37,065 nucleotides of DNA from an uncultured Faecalibacterium sp. (GCA_934501115.1 CAKSTO010000022.1:1-37065); one strand, 5' to 3'; positions 1-7,969 are shown, numbered from the stretch's first letter. Numbers and translations: made by a program. Notes: generated by a model from the letters alone, not told the origin.

Positions 1-1695
1 ACCATTCTGGCCAACAACACGCTGGGCATCGCGGTGGGCATGGCCTGCAACATCTGCTCGTTCAATCTGGCAGAGCTTTGCACCACCACAGTGGCGCTGA
101 TGAAGGATGCCAACCACGACATCTCCACCACCATGCCCGCCCCGGACTTTGTAGGCGGCGGTCAAATTCTCTACGATGAGGCGCAGATGCGTGAAATTTA
201 TGAGAATGGCCGCGGCAGTGTGAAGGTGCGCGCCCGCTACAACACCGTTCCGGGCGAAAATATGATCGAGATCACCCAGATCCCGCCCACCACCACGGTG
301 GAAGCGATCATGGACAAGATCGCAGAGCTGGTCAAGACCGGCAAGGTCAAGGAGATCAGCGATATGCGCGATGAGACCGACCTGAACGGTCTGAAGCTGA
401 CGCTGGATCTCAAGCGCGGCGTGGACGCCGATAAGCTGATGGCGAAGCTGTTCAAGACCACCCCGCTGGAGGACAGCTTCAGCTGCAACTTCAACATTCT
501 GGTGTCCGGCCAGCCCCGGGTCATGGGCGTGCGGGAGATCCTGAAGGAGTGGACAGCCTTCCGCGTGGAATGCGTGCGCCGCCGCACGGCCTACGACCTG
601 CAGGGCAAGGAAAAGCGCCTGCATCTTCTGCAGGGTCTTGCCGCCATCCTGCTGGACATTGACAAGGCCATCCACATCATCCGCACCACCGAGGAGGAGA
701 GCGAGGTGGTGCCCAACCTGATGATCGGCTTTGGCATCGACGAGGTACAGGCGGACTATGTGGCCGAGATCAAGCTGCGCCATTTGAACCGGGAATATAT
801 CCTCAAGCGTACCGGCGAGATCGAGCAGCTGGAAAAGGACATCGCCGACCTGAACGACATTCTGGCAAAGCCTGCCCGCATCCGCCGCATCATCATCAAT
901 GAACTGAACGATGTGGCAAAGAAGTACGGACAGCCCCGCCGCAGCGAGATCCTGTACGATCTGCCCGAAGAAGAGAGCGGCTCTGAGGAGGAAGAAGTGC
1001 CGGATTATCCCGTGACCGTGTTCTTTACCCGGGAGGGCTACTTCAAAAAGATCCCGCCGCAGAGCCTGCGCACCGCCGGTGCCCACAAGCTCAAAGAGGG
1101 CGACGAGATCATCCAGCAGGTCGAGACCCGGAACAATATGGAAGCGCTGTTCTTTACCGACCGGCAGCAGGTGTACAAGGTGCGTCTGGCAGAGCTGGAG
1201 GACGGCAAGGTCGCCCAGATGGGCATCTTCATCCCGGGGCGTCTGGGCATGGACGAGGGCGAGAATGTGCTCTCCATGGTCATCACCGGCGATTACAGCG
1301 GCTATATGCTGTTCTTCTTTGCCAGCGGAAAATGCGCCCGCATCCCGCTCAGCTCCTATGCCACCAAGCAGAACCGCCGCAAGCTGCTGAAAGCCTACTG
1401 CGATAAGGAGCCGCTGGCGCTGATGATGTTCCTGCCCGAGGAGACCGAACTTGCCATCCGCACCAGCGCCAGCCGGATGCTGCTGGTGGGTTCGGCACAG
1501 ATCGCTGCCAAGGCCACCCGCGACAGTCAGGGTGTGGCAGTGGTCACCCTGAAAAAGAACCAGACCATCGCTTCGGTGGTGCCGGCGGATACGCTGGAAC
1601 TGGCAAACCCCCACCGTTACCGGGTGCGCAGTCTGCCCGCCACCGGTGCACTGATCCGCGCCGAGGACGAGGGCGAGCAGATGAGTTTGCTATGA
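1..1695 (+). CDS. Type IIA DNA topoisomerase subunit A (ParC/GyrA family), 5'-truncated by window edge
   Basis: The A subunit of a type IIA topoisomerase cuts and rejoins DNA with an ATPase B-subunit partner to decatenate or supercoil the chromosome. The frame is open from base 1; the visible 564 residues begin just after the catalytic tyrosine region, at a segment resembling the family's NGT-GIAVGMATNIPPHN stretch (here NNTLGIAVGMACNICSFN). The breakage-reunion core with a long coiled coil (about residues 190-300) follows, then an acidic linker (EEESGSEEEE) and a C-terminal beta-pinwheel-like domain. No GyrA box (QRRGGRG) is visible; the nearest stretch reads TKQNRRKLLKAY, which favours ParC-like function. 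The partner gene would lie upstream, outside the window. Family assignment is secure; ParC versus GyrA is inferred. Confidence 0.9.
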   Translation, partial: TILANNTLGIAVGMACNICSFNLAELCTTTVALMKDANHDISTTMPAPDFVGGGQILYDEAQMREIYENGRGSVKVRARYNTVPGENMIEITQIPPTTTVEAIMDKIAELVKTGKVKEISDMRDETDLNGLKLTLDLKRGVDADKLMAKLFKTTPLEDSFSCNFNILVSGQPRVMGVREILKEWTAFRVECVRRRTAYDLQGKEKRLHLLQGLAAILLDIDKAIHIIRTTEEESEVVPNLMIGFGIDEVQADYVAEIKLRHLNREYILKRTGEIEQLEKDIADLNDILAKPARIRRIIINELNDVAKKYGQPRRSEILYDLPEEESGSEEEEVPDYPVTVFFTREGYFKKIPPQSLRTAGAHKLKEGDEIIQQVETRNNMEALFFTDRQQVYKVRLAELEDGKVAQMGIFIPGRLGMDEGENVLSMVITGDYSGYMLFFFASGKCARIPLSSYATKQNRRKLLKAYCDKEPLALMMFLPEETELAIRTSASRMLLVGSAQIAAKATRDSQGVAVVTLKKNQTIASVVPADTLELANPHRYRVRSLPATGALIRAEDEGEQMSLL

Positions 1696-2046
1696 TTACT
1701 TCCTGTGCAGAGTATGGGCGAGTGACGAAAGTCTGATAGCTTTTGTAAAATGCATCGCCGCTGGACGCTCCGCTTAGCCAGAGGACAAGAGGGGCGTTTC
1801 GACGCGCCCCTCTCATCCTCTGGACTCCACTTGCCCCTGACGAATTAAGGGCTGCTCGCCCTTAATCATCCCAAAGCTGAAAGGCTCCATACAAAAAATC
1901 CAAGTCGCTGCGCTAGAGGATTTTTTGTGTTGCGCCGATTTTGAGTCGCTGCGCGACGAGCCGTGCGGGTGAGTTTACGCTTTATCTGCTGCGCGACAGC
2001 CGCAGGCTGACAGCAGCAAGATGCCGCTTGCCATTACGACCTCTCC
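1696..2046. repeat. Hairpin-rich intergenic region (no gene seen)
   Basis: About 350 bases without a credible gene. Several inverted repeats are visible: an 8-bp GC stem 1789-1796/1805-1812 nested inside an 8-bp stem 1778-1785/1816-1823; a 9-bp stem 1844-1852/1858-1866; an 11-bp stem 1891-1901/1918-1928; and recurring short GTCGCTGCGC-type words at about 1904, 1943 and 1990. None has a good U-tract for the plus strand, so these are not classical terminators. The texture is that of degenerate dispersed repeats. Confidence 0.55.
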
Positions 2047-2237
2047 CGTGAAAAAGCAGCTCCGAAACGACCGCAGTCGTTTCGGAGCTGCAAATTATAA
2101 AAATAATTTTTCCGCTGATATTGCAACGGCGACGACTGCGGCCTGCGGCCGAAGCAGGGAGGAGCTGTTGGGGCCGTGGCCAGCAGGATGCAAGGCCCGC
2201 TCAAGGGCCGTAGCAGACGCTGGGTGCCACAACTCGT
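2047..2237 (+). ncRNA. Structured repeat element, copy A (candidate structured RNA)
   Basis: This copy is clearly similar to the reverse complement of 30115-30310. Order of parts: a CGTGAAAA edge; a perfect 16-bp hairpin 2056-2071/2076-2091 with loop CGCA; an A/T run ending in TTTTTCCGCT; a GCGACGAC block; a 5-bp hairpin 2139-2143/2147-2151; the block CAGGGAGGAGCTGTTGGGG; a 5-bp hairpin 2194-2198/2205-2209 with loop GCTCAA; and the block GCAGACGCTGGGTGCC. The other copy keeps the loops and unpaired blocks but changes stem bases in pairs. It ends about 55 bases before rlmH. Whether it is transcribed is not known from sequence; a mobile repeat is the alternative. Confidence 0.6.
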
Positions 2238-2292
2238 CCAGAGCGAAGCGGAGACAATTCTAAATCGTTTGCCTTGAAAAGAGGAACCATCA

Positions 2293-2778
2293 ATGCAAAA
2301 CATCGACCTGATCTGTGTGGGGAAACTCAATGCAAAATATTTCGCCGAGGGCGTGGCCGAATATCAGAAGCGCCTTGCCGCATTCGCATCTTTCCGCATC
2401 ATCGAGCTGCCGGAAGAAAAGATCGAGGAAAAAAATGCCTCCGATGCCGTGGTGAAAAAGGCACTGGAAAAGGAAGGCAAGGCCATCCTCTCCAATGTCC
2501 GCAAGGGTGCTGCCATCGTGGCCATGTGCATCGAGGGCAGGCAAATCTCCTCTGACGAGCTGGCGCAGTTCCTTTCCGACCGTGCGAACAGCGGGGCGGG
2601 AGATGTAGCCTTCGTCATTGGCTCGTCCCACGGACTTTCCGATGAGGTGAAGCGCGCCGCAGCCCTTAAGTTCAGCATGGGGCGCATCACGATGCCCCAT
2701 CAGCTGGCACGACTTGTTCTGACCGAACAGATCTACCGTGCCTGCACCATCAATGCGGGAATGAAATACCATAAGTAA
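2293..2778 (+). CDS. rlmH: RlmH, 23S rRNA pseudouridine-1915 N3-methyltransferase
   Basis: RlmH is a small SPOUT-class methyltransferase that uses S-adenosylmethionine to methylate pseudouridine 1915 in helix 69 of 23S rRNA on assembled ribosomes. The 161 residues match the family's usual length. Family marks are the N-terminal IDLICVGKL strand, the knot-region FVIGSSHGLS glycine motif near residue 110, and the C-terminal signature with MPHQLARLVLTEQIYRA and the terminal YHK that contacts rRNA. The ATG has an AGAGGA ribosome site 8 bases upstream. It stands alone, followed by a strong terminator at 2791. The stretch before it holds a structured repeat, and I see no convincing promoter. Confidence 0.96.
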   Translation: MQNIDLICVGKLNAKYFAEGVAEYQKRLAAFASFRIIELPEEKIEEKNASDAVVKKALEKEGKAILSNVRKGAAIVAMCIEGRQISSDELAQFLSDRANSGAGDVAFVIGSSHGLSDEVKRAAALKFSMGRITMPHQLARLVLTEQIYRACTINAGMKYHK

Positions 2779-2790
2779 AATAGACGACTG

Positions 2791-2841
2791 AAGATCCGCT
2801 CTGTATCCGAAAATGTTTCCGGAAACAGGGCGGATCTTTTT
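2791..2841 (+). terminator. Rho-independent terminator after rlmH
   Basis: Long hairpin AAGATCCGC...GCGGATCTT with inner CTGT/ACAG pairing, followed by TTTTTGTT. It closes the rlmH transcript and separates it from the sensory pair downstream. Confidence 0.85.
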
Positions 2842-2890
2842 GTTGAGATGTTTCTGCCGAAGCGGCGCTGCTGCGACACATTTTGCGGCT

Positions 2891-2918
2891 TTTACTTTGC
2901 GGCGGGCTGCGCTATAAT
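2891..2918 (+). promoter_or_regulatory. Sigma-A-type promoter of the sensory gene pair
   Basis: TTTACT, 16-base spacer, TATAAT (2913-2918). A small hairpin (AGCACC...GGTGCT) follows near the start of transcription. The position, 70 bases before the lipoprotein start, fits. Confidence 0.65.
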
Positions 2919-2987
2919 AGCACCATCGTTTTATCGGTGCTGCCCTGTGACCCGGGCGGTCTTGCGGAAAAATCAGAGGATGAGAGC

Positions 2988-3824
2988 ATGGAAAGCAGAA
3001 GACGATTCCTACGGCGCTCAGCACTTGCGGTGCTTTGCCTGACAGCAGGTCTGCTGTGCGGCTGCGGGGCAGAAACGGAGCCGGAACCCGGCAGTGCGCA
3101 GAAGCTGCCGGTCATCGTGATCGGCAGCGACAACTATCCGCCCTTCAATTATACGGGCGCGGACGGTCAGCCTACGGGCGTGGATGCGGAGCTTGCCATG
3201 GAGGCGTTCCGCCGGATGGGATATCGGGCGGAATTTGTGACCATTGACTGGGAAGAAAAGAAGATGCTGCTGGAGGAGGGCGTCATCGACTGTGCATGGG
3301 GCAGTTTTTCCATGAACGGGCGGGAAGATGAGTATCGCTGGGCAGGCCCCTACCTGCACAGCCGGCAGGTGGTGGCGGTGCGTGTGGGCAGCGGGATCTA
3401 CACCCTGCAGGACCTGCAGGGCAAAACGCTGGCAGTGCAGTCTACCACAAAGCCGGAGGAACTGTTTCGGAATGCAGCTCAAAACGGTCTGCCAAAGCTG
3501 CGGGCCATATACTCCCTGCGGGACCGCGACCTGATCTATCCCACCCTGAGCAAAGGCTATGCGGATGCGCTGGCGGCGCACGAAAGCGCCATCTGCCAGT
3601 TCATGAAGGACTACAAGGTGGAATACCGCATTCTGGAGGAGCCGCTGATGACGGCAGAGCTGGGCGTGGCCTTTGCAAAAGGGCGCACCGACGGCCTGCC
3701 TGAACAGCTGACTGAAACCTTCCGGGAGATGCTGGCTGACGGAACGGTGCGGGAGATCGCGAGCCGCTATCTGGATGACCCGGAGCACTATCTGGAGGGG
3801 CTGGAGGGCGGAGCCAATGGATAA
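2988..3824 (+). CDS. Family 3 extracellular solute-binding lipoprotein (sensor-associated)
   Basis: This is a 278-residue amino-acid-type periplasmic binding protein (SBP_bac_3 fold). Positions 1-25 form a signal peptide, SRRRFLRR followed by a hydrophobic stretch and LCGC, so the cysteine is probably lipidated. The mature domain begins near VIVIGSDNYPPFNYTGADG, a typical first strand and ligand-binding loop, and continues through DCAWGSFSMNGREDEYRWAGPY to the C-terminal lobe. The ATG at 2988 was chosen over upstream extensions because CAGAGGA lies 8 bases before it and the signal peptide follows directly. No transporter permease or ATPase is nearby; instead the gene overlaps the sensor kinase by 8 bases, so it may present ligand to that kinase. 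The SRRRFL motif resembles a Tat signal. The ligand is unknown. Confidence 0.85.
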   Translation: MESRRRFLRRSALAVLCLTAGLLCGCGAETEPEPGSAQKLPVIVIGSDNYPPFNYTGADGQPTGVDAELAMEAFRRMGYRAEFVTIDWEEKKMLLEEGVIDCAWGSFSMNGREDEYRWAGPYLHSRQVVAVRVGSGIYTLQDLQGKTLAVQSTTKPEELFRNAAQNGLPKLRAIYSLRDRDLIYPTLSKGYADALAAHESAICQFMKDYKVEYRILEEPLMTAELGVAFAKGRTDGLPEQLTETFREMLADGTVREIASRYLDDPEHYLEGLEGGANG

Positions 3825-6063
3825 AAAACAGCGTGCAGTCCGGATCTGGGGGCACTACACGGTGGTCTGTGTCCTGATCGGTCTGCTGGTTCTGGGCGGC
3901 ATTCTGGCAGGGTCGGTGCAGGCTGACCTGACCGCAGCGGAAAACCGCTTTCAGGAAACGGTGAGCTCGATCAAGGAGCAGTGCACCGGCTGCGATAACA
4001 TGAACCTTGCGTCCGAGGCAAAAAGTCTGATGCGTATGATCGAGGATGTGCAGCACCTGCGCCGGGAGATCGAGACGGACATGGCATTGGAGCCGACGCT
4101 TGTGCTGGATGATGCGGCATTGGAGGACTGCCTGCAGCTCCATACGCTCTCAGGCATCCTGTTGCTCACGCCGGACGGAACGGCAGAGCACAAGGCGTCC
4201 AGCGACGACCTGGCAAGCGGCCTGCTTCGGGCAGAGGAGCTGCCGCAGGAGCTGTCCCGCACGGCGGTTCTGGAGGTGAACGGCCATCCGGAGCAGGTCT
4301 ACGCCGGGCGCATGGAGATGGCAGACGGCTCCTATGTAGACATCGCGGCCTGCGCCCGGCGGGATAAGCCCGGCGTACTGGTGGTGTACTATCACACCCC
4401 GGCAGAATATGTGCGCGTCTACAATCTCTCATACCAGAACATCGTGCAGGGCTATGCGCCGGAAATGGAAGGCACTATTGTGGTGGCTCGCGGCAATCAG
4501 ATCGTGGCCAGCAACGACGCAGATCTGATCGGCGGCAGCGTTGCGGACACAGCCGTGCTGGAGGGGCTGAAAAAGAAGGGCGTCAACGGAGAAATGTGCT
4601 ACATCCAAACCGGGTGGACAGGGACGGAATGCGCCTACGGCATCATTGACCGCGGACGGAATTTTTACGTTTATGTATTCCGCCCCGAGGCAGAAGTGTT
4701 CAGCACGACGCCCCACAACATGGTATTTGCGGTGTTTGCCTATGGGGTCATTCTTTTTCTGGTGCAGGCGCTGCGCTGGAACGTGGTACAGCGCTGCCGC
4801 GAACAGCAGCTGCAGCGGGAACGGGAGTATCGGAAGGAACTCAAGGCCGAAGCGTTCAAGGCGGAAGCGGCCAATCGGGCAAAAACACAGTTTTTGCAGC
4901 GCATGAGCCACGATATCCGCACGCCCATCAACGGCATCCGGGGCATGGTGGAGATCGCAGAGCACTGCCCGGAGGACGCTGAAAAACAGGCCGACTGCCG
5001 CAGAAAGATCTGGGAGGCTTCCACCCTGCTGCTGGAGCTGGTGAACGAAGTGCTGGATATGGGCAGGCTGGAGTCCGGCCGGGTGGTGCTGGAAAAAGTT
5101 CCTTTTGACCTGAGGACGCTGTTGGATGAGATCTGCACCGTGCTGGAAAAGCCGGCGGCAGAGCGGGGCATCCGCATAGAGCGCCGCCCCATGCAGGTGG
5201 AGCATCCCCGGCTCATCGGCAGCCCGCTGCATGTCAAGCGCCTTTTGATGAACATCCTCAGCAATGCGGTCAAATATAATAAGGAAAACGGCAGCATCAC
5301 ACTGGAATGCACCGAGCTGCCCGCCGAAGGGGAACAGGTGCGCATCCGCTTTGTCTGCGCCGATACCGGCATCGGCATGAGTGAGGAATTTCAGAGGGAA
5401 ATGTACGAGCCGTTTACGCAGGAAAACGCCGGGGCGCGGTCGGTCTACGGCGGTACAGGCCTTGGCATGGCCATTGCCAAAAGCCTTGCGGACTGCATGG
5501 GCGGCACCATTGAGACTGTCAGCCGGAGAGGCGCCGGTACGACCTGCACCATTACGCTGCCCTTTGCGGTGGAGCAGAATGCTGCGCCTGCCAATGCGGA
5601 ATGCCGGTCTGCAGACCTGAGCGTCCTGAAGGGGGCGCAGGTGCTTCTGGCGGAGGACAACGAACTGAATATGGAGATCGCGGAATTTCTGCTGAAAGAA
5701 GCAGGTGTCTGCGTCACGCGGGCGATGGACGGGCGGCAGGCCGTGGATGCCTTTGCAGCCTCGCGGGTGGGGTTTTATGACGCCATCCTCATGGATGTGA
5801 TGATGCCGGCAATGGACGGTCACACGGCCGCTCGTATGATCCGCGCCATGGAGCGGGCAGACGCAGAGACGGTGCCCATTTTCGCCATGACGGCCAACGC
5901 ATTTGCGGAGGACAGGCAGAAAGCACTGGACGCCGGCATGACCGGCTACCTGACAAAGCCGCTGGATTCTGCCGCGATGCTGCAGACTTTGGCACAGGTG
6001 TGCGCTAAACACGGACAAAGTGCAGCTTTGCCTTTACAATCGGAGCAAAACATGGTACAGTAA
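3817..6063 (+). CDS. Membrane hybrid sensor histidine kinase/response regulator
   Basis: This 748-residue kinase has a transmembrane helix at about residues 15-36, an extracellular sensing region to about 300, and a second helix at about 303-320. A cytoplasmic linker and HisKA domain follow, with the phospho-acceptor His365 in MSHDIRTPINGI. The HATPase domain shows N-box NILSNAVKYNKENG, DTGIGM, and the GGTGLGMAIAKSL lid. A C-terminal receiver domain has acidic LLAEDNELN, Asp660 in ILMDVMMPAMDG, and Lys714 in YLTKPLD. No Hpt or DNA-binding output domain is present and no response regulator is adjacent, so the downstream partner is unknown. The start at 3817 has GGAGGGCGGAG upstream and overlaps the lipoprotein gene, implying translational coupling. 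The signal is unknown. Confidence 0.92.
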   Translation: MDKKQRAVRIWGHYTVVCVLIGLLVLGGILAGSVQADLTAAENRFQETVSSIKEQCTGCDNMNLASEAKSLMRMIEDVQHLRREIETDMALEPTLVLDDAALEDCLQLHTLSGILLLTPDGTAEHKASSDDLASGLLRAEELPQELSRTAVLEVNGHPEQVYAGRMEMADGSYVDIAACARRDKPGVLVVYYHTPAEYVRVYNLSYQNIVQGYAPEMEGTIVVARGNQIVASNDADLIGGSVADTAVLEGLKKKGVNGEMCYIQTGWTGTECAYGIIDRGRNFYVYVFRPEAEVFSTTPHNMVFAVFAYGVILFLVQALRWNVVQRCREQQLQREREYRKELKAEAFKAEAANRAKTQFLQRMSHDIRTPINGIRGMVEIAEHCPEDAEKQADCRRKIWEASTLLLELVNEVLDMGRLESGRVVLEKVPFDLRTLLDEICTVLEKPAAERGIRIERRPMQVEHPRLIGSPLHVKRLLMNILSNAVKYNKENGSITLECTELPAEGEQVRIRFVCADTGIGMSEEFQREMYEPFTQENAGARSVYGGTGLGMAIAKSLADCMGGTIETVSRRGAGTTCTITLPFAVEQNAAPANAECRSADLSVLKGAQVLLAEDNELNMEIAEFLLKEAGVCVTRAMDGRQAVDAFAASRVGFYDAILMDVMMPAMDGHTAARMIRAMERADAETVPIFAMTANAFAEDRQKALDAGMTGYLTKPLDSAAMLQTLAQVCAKHGQSAALPLQSEQNMVQ

Positions 6064-6171
6064 AGATACTGTGCTTCCGCTTGGAAAAGCACGCCCGGCA
6101 GTGGGGAAAGCTGCCGGAACGATACAACAACGACACGGCAAACCAGCCGCGGACGGAAAGGATGTACTACA

Positions 6172-7593
6172 ATGGAACAGAGCGAAAAGACCCTTGATAT
6201 GATCGTCAATCTCTGCAAGAACCGTGGTTATGTGTTCCCCGGCTCCGAGATCTACGGCGGTCTGGCCAACAGCTGGGACTACGGCCCGCTGGGTGTGGAG
6301 TTCAAGAACAATGTCAAAAAGGCATGGCTGAAAAAGTTCGTGCAGGAGAGCCCCTATAACGTGGGCCTGGATGCAGCCATCATCATGAACCCCCAGACTT
6401 GGGTGACCACCGGTCATGTGTCCAGCTTCTCGGATCCCCTGCTGGACTGCCGTGCCTGCAAGGCACGCCACCGCGCCGACAAGCTGATCGGTGAGGAGCA
6501 CCCCGAGGTGAATGTGGACGCCATGAACTTTGACGAGATGGATGCCTTCATCGCAGAGCATGAAGATATCGTCTGCCCCGTCTGCGGCAAGCACGATTTC
6601 ACCCCCATCCGCAAGTTCAACCTGATGTTCAAGACCGCCATCGGCGTCACCGAGGACAGCTCTTCCACCTGCTATCTGCGTCCCGAGACCGCACAGGGCA
6701 TCTTTGTCAACTTTGCCAACATCCAGCGCACCACCCGCCGCAAGCTGCCCTTCGGCGTATGTCAGGTGGGCAAGGCCTTCCGCAACGAGATCACCCCGGG
6801 CAACTTCACCTTCCGTACCCGTGAGTTCGAGCAGATGGAGTGCGAGTTCTTCTGCAAGCCCGGCACCGATCTGGAGTGGTTCGCTTACTGGAAGGACTAC
6901 TGCGAGAACTGGCTGCTGAGCCTTGGCATCAAGAAGGAGCACCTGCGCCTGCGTGACCACGAGCCTGCAGAGCTGGCTTTCTACAGCCGTGCTACCACCG
7001 ATATCGAGTACGCCTTCCCGTTCACCGACTGGGGCGAGCTGTGGGGCATTGCAGACCGCACCAACTACGACCTGACCCGCCATCAGGAGGCATCCGGCAA
7101 GAGCCTGGAGTACTTCGACAGCGAGACCAACGAGCACTACATCCCCTACGTCATTGAGCCTTCTCTGGGCTGCGACCGTGTGGCGCTGGCCTTCCTGTGT
7201 GAGGCTTACGACGAGGAGCACCTGACCGACAGCAAGGGTAAGGAGGACATCCGCACCGTGCTGCATCTGCATCCGGCTCTGGCTCCCTACAAGTGCGCTG
7301 TGCTGCCCCTGAGCAAGAAGCTGGGCGAGAAGGCCATGGAGATCCGCAACGAGCTGAGCAAGTACTTCATGGTGGACTACGATGATACCGGTTCCATCGG
7401 CAAGCGTTATCGCCGTGAGGACGAGATCGGTACTCCGTACTGCATCACCGTGGACTTTGACACTGTGGGCGATGAGGCCAAGGGCATTGCCGCCGACAAC
7501 TGCGTCACCGTCCGCGACCGCGACACCATGGAGCAGGTGCGTATGCCTATCTCCGAACTGAAGAGCTATATCGAGAGCAAGATCGAGTTCTGA
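6172..7593 (+). CDS. glyS: Glycyl-tRNA synthetase, single-chain homodimeric type
   Basis: This class II enzyme charges tRNA-Gly with glycine using ATP. The 473 residues match the alpha2 (archaeal/eukaryotic-like) form rather than the alpha2beta2 GlyQ/GlyS form. The N-terminus has YVFPGSEIYGGLANSWDYGPLG and a zinc-ribbon-like pair of CxxC motifs (CRACKARH at about 100 and CPVCGKH at about 140). Motif 2 is FRNEITPGNFTFRTREFEQME and motif 3 is EPSLGCDRVALAFL. A C-terminal anticodon-binding domain starts at about residue 365 (APYKCAVLPLSKK). The ATG has GGAAAGGA upstream. It is followed by a perfect 12-bp GC hairpin (7621-7653). No T-box is visible in the 108-base leader. Confidence 0.97.
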   Translation: MEQSEKTLDMIVNLCKNRGYVFPGSEIYGGLANSWDYGPLGVEFKNNVKKAWLKKFVQESPYNVGLDAAIIMNPQTWVTTGHVSSFSDPLLDCRACKARHRADKLIGEEHPEVNVDAMNFDEMDAFIAEHEDIVCPVCGKHDFTPIRKFNLMFKTAIGVTEDSSSTCYLRPETAQGIFVNFANIQRTTRRKLPFGVCQVGKAFRNEITPGNFTFRTREFEQMECEFFCKPGTDLEWFAYWKDYCENWLLSLGIKKEHLRLRDHEPAELAFYSRATTDIEYAFPFTDWGELWGIADRTNYDLTRHQEASGKSLEYFDSETNEHYIPYVIEPSLGCDRVALAFLCEAYDEEHLTDSKGKEDIRTVLHLHPALAPYKCAVLPLSKKLGEKAMEIRNELSKYFMVDYDDTGSIGKRYRREDEIGTPYCITVDFDTVGDEAKGIAADNCVTVRDRDTMEQVRMPISELKSYIESKIEF

Positions 7594-7612
7594 GAAAATT
7601 TCGCTTTCAGGC

Positions 7613-7653
7613 GATAAAAAACAGCCCCGCCGTTGCAATTTCGGCGGGGCTGT
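7613..7653 (-). terminator. Terminator of the minus-strand toxin transcript (also shields glyS)
   Basis: Perfect 12-bp stem 7621-7632/7642-7653. On the minus strand it is followed by TTTTTT (complement of 7615-7620), the correct polarity to stop the transcript coming from 7963. The plus-strand side has no U-tract. The 9-base loop contains TTGCAA, the -35 element of the antisense RNA promoter. Confidence 0.8.
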
Positions 7654-7661
7654 GCTATAAT
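7633..7661 (+). promoter_or_regulatory. Promoter of the antisense (antitoxin) RNA
   Basis: TTGCAA (7633-7638), a 17-base spacer, and TATAAT (7656-7661) preceded by TG at 7653-7654. This is a near-ideal extended -10 promoter and no plus-strand protein gene follows it. Predicted start about 7668. Confidence 0.8.
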
Positions 7662-7667
7662 ACAAAT

Positions 7668-7764
7668 AAAGAAAGTGCTGTCTGGCAAACGGTCAGTACC
7701 TTTCCGGCGCGATAATCAAAAGATGACCGCTCAGGTTTGGACGCTGAGGGCGGTCATTTTTTGT
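7668..7764 (+). ncRNA. Putative antisense antitoxin RNA (type I system)
   Basis: This transcript of about 95 bases is defined by the promoter at 7633-7661 and the terminator hairpin at 7723-7762. It contains no open frame with a ribosome site. It is fully complementary to the last codons and 3' untranslated part of the minus-strand toxin mRNA (gene 7754-7852). Convergent genes overlapping at their 3' ends are the arrangement of txpA/RatA and bsrG/SR4 in Bacillus subtilis, where the antisense RNA pairs with the toxin mRNA and promotes its decay or blocks translation. The function here is inferred. Confidence 0.65.
7723..7762 (+). terminator. Terminator of the antisense RNA
   Basis: ATGACCGC plus TCAG pairs with CTGA plus GCGGTCAT across a small bulge; TTTTTTG follows on the plus strand. 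The toxin stop codon lies inside the 3' arm on the opposite strand. Confidence 0.75.
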
Positions 7765-7852
7765 TATTGAAGATCTTCCACGCGATATCGAAAATGCCAA
7801 AGCTCACGGTTGCAAGCAATGTGAGCAGAGCCAGAGTTTCTAAAAGCGTCAT
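7754..7852 (-). CDS. Small hydrophobic peptide, putative holin-like type I toxin
   Basis: This 32-residue frame reads from 7852 to 7754 on the minus strand. The peptide begins MTLLETLALL, continues with an uncharged helix long enough to span a membrane, and ends WKIFNNKK: a short lysine-rich tail after an Asp and Trp. This plan (MT, Glu near position 5, one membrane helix, basic NKK end) is that of the 'putative holin-like toxin' peptides of Firmicutes. The Shine-Dalgarno is very strong (AAGGGGGTGA, about 9 bases before ATG) but sits in a predicted hairpin (7861-7887), as in type I toxin mRNAs. It has its own promoter and terminator, with an antisense RNA over its 3' end. Toxicity is inferred from design. 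Confidence 0.72.
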   Translation of the reverse strand: MTLLETLALLTLLATVSFGIFDIAWKIFNNKK

Positions 7853-7860
7853 GAAGCATC

Positions 7861-7887
7861 ACCCCCTTCGCTGCAAAGCGTCGGGGT
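7861..7887 (-). promoter_or_regulatory. Hairpin that sequesters the toxin ribosome-binding site
   Basis: On the minus-strand mRNA, ACCCC pairs with GGGGU of the Shine-Dalgarno, enclosing an inner CGCU/AGCG stem with a UUGC loop. Such masking of the ribosome site is a recurring feature of type I toxin messages. Confidence 0.55.
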
Positions 7888-7969
7888 ACGACAAAAATGT
7901 TCGCCTTCCCGACACAGGGCCGAAAAGGCATAGACCGCCTGCCGTATGTAGACAGCACTCTCAAAAGAC

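Noticed and set aside
2883..2987. Longer N-terminus for the solute-binding lipoprotein
   Set aside because: The extension covers the promoter -10 (2913-2918) and places 35 residues before a clear signal peptide.
4429..6018. 529-codon minus-strand frame opposite the sensor kinase
   Set aside because: Shadow frame; the plus-strand kinase has every expected box.
7764..7964. 66-codon minus-strand frame covering the toxin region
   Set aside because: It starts in a different frame at an ATG inside the toxin ribosome site and gives no membrane helix; the 32-codon frame has better spacing and family-like design.
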